This document shows positions 1-7,844 of a stretch of DNA of 64,000 nt, piece by piece. This DNA comes from Streptomyces lichenis (lineage in GTDB: Bacteria; Actinomycetota; Actinomycetes; Streptomycetales; Streptomycetaceae). The stretch covers positions 62,001 through 126,000 of the forward strand of contig NZ_JALPTH010000018.1 in assembly GCF_023218175.1 (NCBI RefSeq), given 5' to 3'. The notes below the pieces were generated by a model. That model was not told the DNA's origin and ran no database searches. It saw only the letters and a program-made list of their open reading frames with translations. Every line of letters starts with the position of its first letter. Positions within the stretch are counted from its first letter, which is position 1. Position numbers and translations under genes: made by a program.

Positions 1-1113
1 CTGGCGGCCGGGTGCTCGTCCGGCGGGGCCGAGGCGCCCGGCCAGGGGGGCGGTCGCACCTCGCCCGCGGCCTCCTCCCCCGCCCCCTCGGGGGCGCCCT
101 CCGCCTCGGTGCCGCCGGCCAAGGGCACCGCCACGGTGGTGGCCACCCTCACCGAGGAGCTGAAGTCGCCCTGGGGGCTGGCCGCCCTGCCCGACGGGGA
201 CCTGCTGGTCTCCTCCCGCGACGAGGGGACGATCACCCGGGTCGACGCGGAGAGCGGCAAGAAGACCGAGATCGGCTCGGTGCCCGGGGTCGCCCCGGGG
301 GGCGAGGGCGGGCTGCTGGGCCTGGCCGTCTCCCCCGCGTACGCCTCGGACCACCAGGTCTACGCCTACTTCACCACCGACTCCGACAACCGGATCGCCC
401 GGCTGCTCTACGACGAGCGCAAGCCCGCCGGGCAGCAGCTCGGGGCGCCGGACACGGTGCTGCGCGGCATCCCCAAGGGCACGATCCACAACGGCGGCCG
501 GATCGCGTTCGGCCCGGACCGGATGCTGTACGCGGGCACCGGTGAGACCGGCGAGACGGGGCTGGCGCAGGACAAGGCCTCGCTGGGCGGCAAGATCCTG
601 CGGATGACCCCGGACGGCGAGCCCGCGCCCGGCAACCCGGAGCCGGACTCGCCGGTCTACTCCCTCGGCCACCGCAATGTGCAGGGGCTGGCCTGGGATA
701 CGGAGAAGCGGCTGTGGGCGGTGGAGTTCGGCCAGAACACCTGGGACGAGCTCAACCTGATCGAGCCCGGCAAGAACTACGGCTGGCCGGAGACCGAGGG
801 CAAGGGCGAGCGGCGCGGGTTCACCGAGCCGGTCGCCCAGTGGCGTACCTCCGAGGCCTCCCCCAGCGGCATCGCCTACGCCCAGGGCTCCATCTGGATG
901 GCGGCGCTGCGCGGTGAGCGGCTGTGGCGGATCCCGCTGGACGGCACGAAGGCGGCCGCCGACCCGCAGTCCTTCCTGGAGGAGGAGTACGGGCGGCTGC
1001 GCACCGTACTGGCCCCCGGCGGCGACCGGTTGTGGCTGCTGACCAGCGAGACCGACACCCGGGGCACCCCCGAGGACGGCGACGACCGGCTGCTGCGGCT
1101 GAAGGTCTCGTAA
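1..1113 (+). CDS. PQQ-type glucose/sorbosone dehydrogenase family lipoprotein, 5' truncated
   Basis: The frame is open from base 1 to a TAA at 1111, so the true start lies outside the window. The first residues in frame are L-A-A-G-C, a lipobox whose Cys is at codon 5, followed by a Ser/Pro/Ala/Gly-rich linker of about 30 residues. A lipid-anchored, extracytoplasmic enzyme is therefore likely. The rest is a six-bladed beta-propeller of the sugar dehydrogenase family, with blocks such as SPWGLAALPDG, GGLLGLAVSP, TIHNGGRIAFGPD, YAGTGE, GHRNVQGLAWD and NYGWPE. Family members oxidise aldoses using PQQ, but many Streptomyces members have no known substrate. Only the signal peptide start is missing. 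Confidence 0.85.
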   Translation: MAAGCSSGGAEAPGQGGGRTSPAASSPAPSGAPSASVPPAKGTATVVATLTEELKSPWGLAALPDGDLLVSSRDEGTITRVDAESGKKTEIGSVPGVAPGGEGGLLGLAVSPAYASDHQVYAYFTTDSDNRIARLLYDERKPAGQQLGAPDTVLRGIPKGTIHNGGRIAFGPDRMLYAGTGETGETGLAQDKASLGGKILRMTPDGEPAPGNPEPDSPVYSLGHRNVQGLAWDTEKRLWAVEFGQNTWDELNLIEPGKNYGWPETEGKGERRGFTEPVAQWRTSEASPSGIAYAQGSIWMAALRGERLWRIPLDGTKAAADPQSFLEEEYGRLRTVLAPGGDRLWLLTSETDTRGTPEDGDDRLLRLKVS

Positions 1114-1151
1114 CGGACCTCGGACAGCCTCGGACCCCCGTCCTCACCGGC

Positions 1152-4100
1152 TCAGACGGGCACCTCGGGGAGCAGCCGGAGCCGGTGGGTGAGGGCGGCG
1201 GCCTCGCCCCGGCCGGAGACGCCGAGCTTGCCGAGGATGTGGGAGACATGGACGCTGGCCGTCTTCGGCGAGATGAACAGCTCCTCGGCTATCTGGCGGT
1301 TGGTGCGGCCCTCGGCGACCAGGCGCAGCACGTCCTGCTCACGCGGGGTGAGCCCGAAGCCGTCGTCCGGCTGCCGCTCGACCGGCGCCGGGACGGCCGG
1401 TTCGGTGAGCGCCAGGCGGGCGCGGGCGGCGAGCAGCTCCACCTCCTCGCGCAGCGGCCGGGCGCCGAGCCGCAGCGCGGTGCGCTGGGCCTGCCGCAGC
1501 AGGGTCGCAGCCTCCTCGCGGGAGCCGCCCGCAGTGAGCAGCGCGTCGGCCCGGCGGTGGCGGACCAGGGCCAGCGGATGGGGCCGCTCCAGCGGTTCGA
1601 AGGCGGCCAGCACCTCCGCCCAGCGCTCCGGGTCGTCCTGTCCCTCGGCGCGGGCGGTCTCGGCGGAGACGTACAGCGCGTACGCCTGCCAGAGCGGGAC
1701 CGGGGTGCTGAGCCGCCGGGCGGCACCGCGGATCACGGCCAGCGCCTCGGCGCGCCCCGGCTCGGCGGCGGGCAGCCCGCGGGCGTCCGCCTCGGCGGTG
1801 GCGGCGGCGAGCAGCAGCGGCCAGCCGTAGCGGTGGCTGCCGACCCGGACGCTCTCGGCGGCATGGGAGGTGAGCACGGCCCGGGCGTCGGCGAGGCGGC
1901 CCTGGGCGGTGGCCACGGCCAGCTCGATCCGGGCCATCGGCAGCCGGTGCTGCAGGACCCGGTCGTGCTTGCCGTACGCCACCCGGGCACGTGCCAGGGA
2001 GGCGGCGGCGGACTCCGGTTCGCCCCGGGCCAGCCGCAGTTCGGCGAAGACCAGATGGGCCATGCCCCGCGGCATGACGCTGTAGGAGGTGTGCAGCAGC
2101 CGCTCGGCCCCCTCCTCCGCCTCCTCCCACTCGCCGAGCGAGACCAGCGACTCGGTGAGGTTGCCCAGCGACCAGCCCTCGCCGTCGCGCAGTCCGCATC
2201 GCCGGGCGTAGGCGACGCCGTCGCGGCCGACTTCGACGGCCTCCCGGGAGCGGCCGGCGGCCTCCAGGCAGTTGGTGAGGTTGACGAAGCCCCGGGACGC
2301 TTCGCTGGTGAGGTCCAGTGCGAGGGCCCGCCGGCCGGCCGCGCGGACCATGGCGATCCCGGCCTCGGCGTCGCCGGCGTCGGCCGTGATGCAGCCGAGG
2401 GTGGTGAGGGCGTTGAGCTCGACCGGCTCGGCGCCGACCAGCCGGGCGTACTCCACGGCCCGCTCGGCGGCGGCCAGGCTCTCCCGGCCGGGGGCGTGCA
2501 GCATGCCCCAGCCGGCGGCGACCGCGAGCACCTGGGCGTGCACGGGCGACGGCGGCAGCCCGCGCAGCAGTTCCTGGGCGGCGGCGATGTCCTCCCAGCC
2601 GTCACCGCGGCCCAGCGCGTCGGTCAGCCGGGAGCGCTCGGCCCGGAACCAGGCGGCGCGCAGGGGATCGCGTGCCGGGTCGCCGCGGTCCCCGTCGTCC
2701 AGCAGCCGCAGGGCCCGCTTGACGGTCTTCAGGGCGCGGTCCCGCTCCCCGCACAGCCGGGCCGCCACCGCCGCCTCGGCCAGCAGGTCCATGAAGCGCA
2801 GCGGGCTGGTGCCGGGGTCGCGGCCGCAGGCCGGGTACGCCTCGGCGTCGTCCATGGGCCGCAGCGAGTCGCGGACGTCCTCGGGGACGCCGTCCCACAG
2901 CTCCATCCCCCGCTCCAGCAGCCGCAGCTGCTCGGCGTGGGCGTGCCGCTTGCGCGCCTCCACGGCGGCCCTGAGCACCACGGGCAGCGCCTTGGCCGCG
3001 TCATGGGCGTGGTACCAGTATCCGGCGAGGCGGGTGGTGCGGGCGTCGGCGCGGACCAGGGCGGGGTCGGCCTCCAGCGCCTGGGCGTAGCGCCGGTTGA
3101 GCCGGGAGCGCTCGCCGGGCAGCAGGTCGTCGCTGACCGCCTCGCGGACCAGGGCGTGCCGGAAGCGGTACCCCTCGCCGTCCGCCGCGGGGAGCAGGAT
3201 GTTGGCGCCGACGGCCTCGCGCAGCGCCTCGATCAGCTCGTCCTCCGGGAGCCCGGCGACCGCGGCCAGCAGGCCGTACTCGACGGTGGAGCCGCCCTCG
3301 GCGACGATCCGCACGATCCGCTGGGTGTCCTCGCCGAGCCGCTCCACCCGGACCAGCAGCAGGTCGCGCAGCGAGTCGCTGAGCGCGCCCGGCTCGTATC
3401 CGCAGTCGTGGCCCATGGCCAGTTCCTCGACGAAGAAGGCGTTTCCCTCGGAGCGGGCGTAGATGTCGTCGACCAGGGCGGCGGCGGGCTCGGCGGCGAG
3501 GATGCCGATGAGCTGGCGGTGGACCTCGGTGCGGGTGAAGCGGGGCAGTTCGACGCGGCGCACCGCGCGGACCCGGTCCAGCTCAGCGAGGAGCGGGCGC
3601 AGCGGGTGGCGGCGGTGGACGTCGTCGGCGCGGTAGGTGGCGATGACGGTGAGCCGCCCCCGGTGCAGGGTGCGGACGAGGTAGGCGAGCAGATGGCGGG
3701 TGGAGGCGTCGGCCCAGTGCAGGTCCTCCAGGGCGAGGACGACCGTGCGCTCGGCGGCGACCCGCTCCAGCAGCCGGGCGGTGAGCTCGAACAGCCGGGC
3801 GGTGCTGTCCTCGCCGTACGGGTCGTGGGAGCGGGCCTCGCCCAGCTCGGGCAGCAGCCGGGCGAGCTCGCCCTCCTGGCCCTCGGCGGCGGCGGCCAGC
3901 TCCGCGGGCAGCAGTGCGCGCAGGGCGCGCAGCGCGGTGGAGAACGGTGCGAACGGCAGCCCGTCCGCGCCGACCTCGACGCAGCCGCCGACGGCGACGA
4001 CCGCGCCGCGGGCGGTCGCCTCGCCGAGGAACTCCTCCAGCAGCCGGGTCTTGCCTACCCCGGCCTCGCCGCCCACGAGCAGCACCTGCGGCTCTCCCGC

Positions 4101-4244
4101 GGAGCCGCGGGAGAGCGCTTCGGTGAGTGTGGCGAGCTCGCCGGTCCTGCCGACGAACACCGGGCTGAAGGACTTGGTCTCCACGTCGCAGAGCATCGCA
4201 CAGGCGTCTGGCAAAGGGTCCGTGTTCGAACGATCGGCGGACAT
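1152..4244 (-). CDS. Large ATP-binding LuxR-family (LAL) transcriptional regulator
   Basis: About 1030 residues. The N terminus has a Walker A motif (GGEAGVGKT, about residues 58-66) and a Walker B-like ALEDLHWAD, so it is a STAND-type ATPase of the MalT/LAL class. The middle is alpha-helical and Ala/Arg/Leu-rich, as in TPR-like sensor regions. The last 70 residues form a LuxR helix-turn-helix (LTPREQDVLRLVAEGRTNRQ, then IAEELFISPKTASVHV). Such proteins activate transcription after ligand- and ATP-driven oligomerisation; the ligand is unknown. The start is uncertain: ATG 4244 and ATG 4196 both lack a clear ribosome site. ATG 4244 was chosen because it lies 10 nt after the stop of the small upstream gene, which suggests translational coupling. 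Confidence 0.9.
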   Translation of the reverse strand: MSADRSNTDPLPDACAMLCDVETKSFSPVFVGRTGELATLTEALSRGSAGEPQVLLVGGEAGVGKTRLLEEFLGEATARGAVVAVGGCVEVGADGLPFAPFSTALRALRALLPAELAAAAEGQEGELARLLPELGEARSHDPYGEDSTARLFELTARLLERVAAERTVVLALEDLHWADASTRHLLAYLVRTLHRGRLTVIATYRADDVHRRHPLRPLLAELDRVRAVRRVELPRFTRTEVHRQLIGILAAEPAAALVDDIYARSEGNAFFVEELAMGHDCGYEPGALSDSLRDLLLVRVERLGEDTQRIVRIVAEGGSTVEYGLLAAVAGLPEDELIEALREAVGANILLPAADGEGYRFRHALVREAVSDDLLPGERSRLNRRYAQALEADPALVRADARTTRLAGYWYHAHDAAKALPVVLRAAVEARKRHAHAEQLRLLERGMELWDGVPEDVRDSLRPMDDAEAYPACGRDPGTSPLRFMDLLAEAAVAARLCGERDRALKTVKRALRLLDDGDRGDPARDPLRAAWFRAERSRLTDALGRGDGWEDIAAAQELLRGLPPSPVHAQVLAVAAGWGMLHAPGRESLAAAERAVEYARLVGAEPVELNALTTLGCITADAGDAEAGIAMVRAAGRRALALDLTSEASRGFVNLTNCLEAAGRSREAVEVGRDGVAYARRCGLRDGEGWSLGNLTESLVSLGEWEEAEEGAERLLHTSYSVMPRGMAHLVFAELRLARGEPESAAASLARARVAYGKHDRVLQHRLPMARIELAVATAQGRLADARAVLTSHAAESVRVGSHRYGWPLLLAAATAEADARGLPAAEPGRAEALAVIRGAARRLSTPVPLWQAYALYVSAETARAEGQDDPERWAEVLAAFEPLERPHPLALVRHRRADALLTAGGSREEAATLLRQAQRTALRLGARPLREEVELLAARARLALTEPAVPAPVERQPDDGFGLTPREQDVLRLVAEGRTNRQIAEELFISPKTASVHVSHILGKLGVSGRGEAAALTHRLRLLPEVPV

Positions 4245-4254
4245 TGACCGAACG

Positions 4255-4431
4255 TCAGGCGGCGGTGGCGAGCTGGTCCCTCCAGCCGGGGTCCACCCGC
4301 CCCTCGGGTTCGCCGCGACCGGAGCCGCGGGCGGCCTTGCGGGCTGCCCGGACCGCCCTGGCCAGTCCCTCGGCGCGGGCCTCGCGGACCAGCTCGGCAT
4401 GGCGGGTGGGGTGCGTCTCGTACGGGAGCAT
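4255..4431 (-). CDS. Small basic protein of 58 residues upstream of the LAL regulator
   Basis: The ATG at 4431 is preceded by a perfect AGGAGG at 5-nt spacing, which is the main reason for calling this short gene; longer GTG starts at 4479 and 4476 are possible but less well served. The product, beginning MLPYETHPTRHAEL, is one charged Arg/Ala/Glu-rich helix followed by a Gly/Arg/Pro tail, with no signal or membrane segment. It ends 10 nt before the proposed start of the LAL regulator and probably shares its transcript. I do not recognise the family. It could be a small partner of the regulator or simply a leader cistron. Confidence 0.6.
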   Translation of the reverse strand: MLPYETHPTRHAELVREARAEGLARAVRAARKAARGSGRGEPEGRVDPGWRDQLATAA

Positions 4432-4616
4432 CGGGTCCTCCTGGGAGCCGGCGGTGGTCTTCCTGCTGACATCCACCACTCTCGTCCCCCAGCGGGCCCC
4501 GCCACATCGGGCGCCTGCCGCATTCCTGGAGGGGGAGGGTCCTTAGGGGCGGGGGTACGGGGACTCAGACCGCCTCGGCCACGGGTAAGGGGGCCTCAGA
4601 CGGGCCGGGCGGGGCC

Positions 4617-5210
4617 TCAGACCCGGCCGCCGGCCACCGGGCCCGTACCGCCGCCCGTACGCCGGTGCTCGCGCCACTCGGGGGCGAGCACCGCCCAGAT
4701 CTCCACGTCCCGGCGGGCGCCGCGGTGGACGTCGACCTCGCGCAGCCGGGCCTCGCGGGTCATCCCGAGCCGCTTGGCGACGTTGACGCTGGCGGTGTTC
4801 TCCGGGTCGACATGCCACTCCACCCGGTGCATCCCGCGCCGCTCCACGGCCCAGTCGACGATCACCTCGCAGGCCCGGGTCACCAGGCCCTTCCCGGCGG
4901 CGGACGGCTCCAGCCAGCAGCCGGCCTCGCAGACCCCGCGCTCGGCGTCGAAGACCCGGAAGAGGACCCCGCCCACCAGCGTCCCGTCCAGCCGGATGCC
5001 CCACAGCCGGCGGGTGTCGGCGGCGGTCCCGTCGGCGTAGACCTGGAGCCAGGCGCGGGCCGACGGCAGGTCCTTGTTGATCTCCGGCAGTGGGACGAAG
5101 CGCCCGATGTACTCCCGGCCCCGGTCCATGTGCGCCAGCAGTTCCTCGGCCTGCCACGGCTCCAGCGGCCCCAGTTCGGCCCCGTCCACGCCCAGCGGTA
5201 TCGCGTACAT
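4617..5210 (-). CDS. GNAT-family N-acetyltransferase (RimJ/RimL type)
   Basis: 197 residues starting at MYAIPLGVDGAELGPLEPW. The fold is the ribosomal-protein-alanine acetyltransferase type: an N-terminal ligand strand, IRLDGTLVGGVLFRV in the central sheet, an acetyl-CoA loop region (AGKGLVTRACEVIVDWA, a variant of the Q/R-x-x-G-x-G/A motif) and the conserved tail HVDPENTASVNVAKRLGM. It should transfer acetyl from acetyl-CoA to an amino group; the substrate cannot be read from sequence. ATG 5210 was preferred over an upstream in-frame start at 5318 because homology begins here. It is followed downstream by a 74-base gap containing runs of GGCCTCAG, then the small gene and LAL regulator. Confidence 0.88.
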   Translation of the reverse strand: MYAIPLGVDGAELGPLEPWQAEELLAHMDRGREYIGRFVPLPEINKDLPSARAWLQVYADGTAADTRRLWGIRLDGTLVGGVLFRVFDAERGVCEAGCWLEPSAAGKGLVTRACEVIVDWAVERRGMHRVEWHVDPENTASVNVAKRLGMTREARLREVDVHRGARRDVEIWAVLAPEWREHRRTGGGTGPVAGGRV

Positions 5211-5327
5211 TCGGCCGGCACTCCCCGTCTCTCGCTCACACCCGGATCGCGGCCGGTCGGCCGCCCGGTCAGGGCACGAGGCCCCCGTCAGGGCACAGGG
5301 CCCCCGGTCACGGCACAAGACCCTCCG

Positions 5328-7643
5328 TCAGGGCACGAGCTGCTCGTCCTGCTCGTCGTCGCTGCCGCTCGCGCGCTGCCAGGGGATCTTCGCATGGTCG
5401 TCGTCGCCGGTCGCCGGGGATTCGATGCTGATCCGCGGCAGCAGCCGGTCCAGCCAGCGCGGCAGCCACCAGTTGGCGCGGCCGAGCAGATGCATCAGGG
5501 CCGGCACCAGCAGGGTCCGCAGCACGAAGGCGTCCAGGGCGACAGCGGCGGCGAGACCGACACCGAACATGGCGATGATCCGGTCGCCGGTGAGCACGAA
5601 GGCCAGGAAGACGGCGATCATGATCACCGCGGCGGAGTTGATGACCCGGCTGGTCTCGGCCAGCCCGACCCGGACGGCCCGCCGGTTGTCGCCGGTCTCC
5701 AGCCACTCCTCGTACATCCGGCTGACCAGGAAGACCTGGTAGTCCATGGAGAGCCCGAAGAGCACCGACACCATGATCACCGGCAGGAAGGGCTCGATGG
5801 GCCCGCCTCCGCCCAGGCCCAGCAGTTCACTGCCCCAGCCCCACTGGAAGACGGCGACCACCACCCCGAACGCGGCGGCGACGGCCGCGATGTTCATGAC
5901 GGCGGCCTTCAGCGGGATGCCGACCGAGCGGAAGGCGAGCAGGAGCAGCAGGCAGCCGAGCCCGATGACCACCCCGGTGAACAGCGGCAGCTTGCCGACG
6001 ATGACCCGCGCGAAGTCCTCGTAGCCGGCGGTGGTGCCGCCGACATGGACCCGGAGCGAGGTGCCGTGCTCGGCGGCGGGCAGCACCTCGGCGCGCAGCC
6101 GCTCCACCAGTCCGCCGGTGGCCCGGGACTGCGGGGCGGTGGCGGGGACCACGGTGAGCGCGGCCGTACCGGCGCCGCCGTAGGTCACCGGGCCGACCGA
6201 GGCGACGCCGTCGGTGGCGCGCAGCATCAGCGGCAGCCGGCTGAGGGCGACCCGGTCGTCGGCGCCGTCCACCTCGGCGGCCAGCGTCAGCGGCCCGTTG
6301 ACGCCGGGGCCGAAGCCCTCGGCGAGCAGGTCGTAGGCGCTGCGGGCGGTGGAGCCGACCGGTGCGCTGCCCTGGTCGGAGGTGCCCAGGTGCAGCCCGG
6401 CCGCCGGCAGCGCCAGGACCAGCATGATGGCGGCGGCCAGCAGCCCGAGCAGGGTGGGGCGGCGCTCGACGAACGCGGCCCAGCGCGCGGCCAGCCCGGT
6501 GACCCGCTCCGGCGCCGGTCCCTGGGCGGCGAGCCGGGCACGCTCCCGGCGGGAGAGCGCGCGCGGGCCGATGTACGAGAGGAGGGCGGGCAGCAGGGTG
6601 ATGGAGGCGGCCACGGTGAGCACCACGGTCAGCGCGGCGGCGAGGGCCACGCCGTTGAGGAAGCCGAGCCGCAGCACCAGCATGCCGAGCAGCGCGATGC
6701 AGACGGTGGCACCGGCGAAGACCACGGCCCTGCCGGTGGTGGCGACCGCCTCGCGGGCGGCGTCGGCGACCGGCAGCCCCCGCTTCAGGCCTTTGCGGTG
6801 CCGGGTCACGAGGAACAGCGCGTAGTCGATGCCGACGCCCAGGCCGATGAGCATGCCGAGCATGGGCGCGAAGTCGGCCACCGTCATGGCGTGGCCGAGC
6901 AGCCCGATCCCGGCGTAGGCGGTGCCGACGCCGACCAGAGCGGTGGCGATCGGCAGCAGACTGGCGGCGAGTGAGCCGAAGGCGAGGAAGAGGACGGCGG
7001 CGGCCACGGCCACCCCGACCAGCTCGGCGGTGTGCGAGGTGGGCACCTCGGTGGCGGCGGCGACCGCGGTGCCGCCGAACTCCACCCGTACCCCGTCCCC
7101 GGCGGCGGCCCGGGCGGTGGCGACATAGGCCCGAACCTGGCGCGGGGTCAGCTCGGCCGCCGGGCGGTCGAAGGCGACCTGGGCGTAGGCGGTACGGCCG
7201 TCCGCGCTGAGCGTGCCGGGGGCGGGGAGCAGGGCCGCCGCCCGGGTGGTCTTGGCGGCCCCCGCCACAGCGTCGGCGGCCCCTTCGGCCCCGGCTCCCG
7301 TGGTCGCCTCCGGCACGGCGTACGGGCTGGTCACGGTGGCGACCCCGGGCAGCCCCGCCACCTTCGCCAGCATCGCGGTCATCCGCCGTTCGACCGGGGC
7401 CGCGCGCACCCCGCCGGCCGTCCCGCTGTGCCAGACGAGGGTGTCGCCCTCGCCGCCGGCCGCGCCGAACCCGGCCGTCAGCAGCTCGGCCGCGCGGCCG
7501 GACTCGGTGCCCGGCACCTCGTAGTCGTTGCTGTACGCGGGACCGGCGGCGGCCGCCGCGGCCGAGACGGCACCGAGGGTCAGCAGCCAGAGCAGGACGG
7601 TGGCGAGTCGGTGGGTGACACACCACCGGGCGAGGGCTGCCAA
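5328..7643 (-). CDS. MMPL/RND-family membrane exporter
   Basis: 771 residues from the proposed start, with two repeats of a large extracytoplasmic loop followed by a bundle of membrane helices, the normal MMPL architecture. Signature segments are GLGVGIDYALFLVTRHRKGL in the first half and FGLSMDYQVFLVSRMYEEWL in the second. The Asp residues in these helices are the proton-relay positions of the family. MMPL proteins export lipids, siderophores or drugs using proton motive force. The only ATG (7739) lacks a ribosome site, whereas TTG 7643 has GGAG about 8 nt upstream and starts right before the first helix (LAALARWCVTHRLATVLLW). I chose it, but TTG starts are rare. Confidence 0.9.
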   Translation of the reverse strand: MAALARWCVTHRLATVLLWLLTLGAVSAAAAAAGPAYSNDYEVPGTESGRAAELLTAGFGAAGGEGDTLVWHSGTAGGVRAAPVERRMTAMLAKVAGLPGVATVTSPYAVPEATTGAGAEGAADAVAGAAKTTRAAALLPAPGTLSADGRTAYAQVAFDRPAAELTPRQVRAYVATARAAAGDGVRVEFGGTAVAAATEVPTSHTAELVGVAVAAAVLFLAFGSLAASLLPIATALVGVGTAYAGIGLLGHAMTVADFAPMLGMLIGLGVGIDYALFLVTRHRKGLKRGLPVADAAREAVATTGRAVVFAGATVCIALLGMLVLRLGFLNGVALAAALTVVLTVAASITLLPALLSYIGPRALSRRERARLAAQGPAPERVTGLAARWAAFVERRPTLLGLLAAAIMLVLALPAAGLHLGTSDQGSAPVGSTARSAYDLLAEGFGPGVNGPLTLAAEVDGADDRVALSRLPLMLRATDGVASVGPVTYGGAGTAALTVVPATAPQSRATGGLVERLRAEVLPAAEHGTSLRVHVGGTTAGYEDFARVIVGKLPLFTGVVIGLGCLLLLLAFRSVGIPLKAAVMNIAAVAAAFGVVVAVFQWGWGSELLGLGGGGPIEPFLPVIMVSVLFGLSMDYQVFLVSRMYEEWLETGDNRRAVRVGLAETSRVINSAAVIMIAVFLAFVLTGDRIIAMFGVGLAAAVALDAFVLRTLLVPALMHLLGRANWWLPRWLDRLLPRISIESPATGDDDHAKIPWQRASGSDDEQDEQLVP

Positions 7644-7844
7644 CGGGTTCGCTCCCTGGAGGGTTCGTGGATCCTCACCGGGAGTGCCGCTGCTGGTGGC
7701 ACCGGGGGACCGCCCGCGAGGAACGCGTGACCTGCGCACAGGACTCTCGCACCCTAACGAGATCCTTTGTCCCTTTCGTGCCGCTCCTCGCAGTCCGCGC
7801 GTGTCTCGTACGCAGTGCCCGTCTCCGCTCGTCTCCCCTCCCCC

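Noticed and set aside
924..4247. Very long plus-strand open frame of about 1100 codons opposite the LAL regulator
   Set aside because: It is the antisense shadow of the regulator; the translation is Gly/Gln/Val-rich without motifs, as GC-rich complements produce.
4665..6974. Long plus-strand frame opposite the GNAT and MMPL genes
   Set aside because: Low-complexity His/Gly/Asp translation, spans two convincing minus-strand genes and has no domain.
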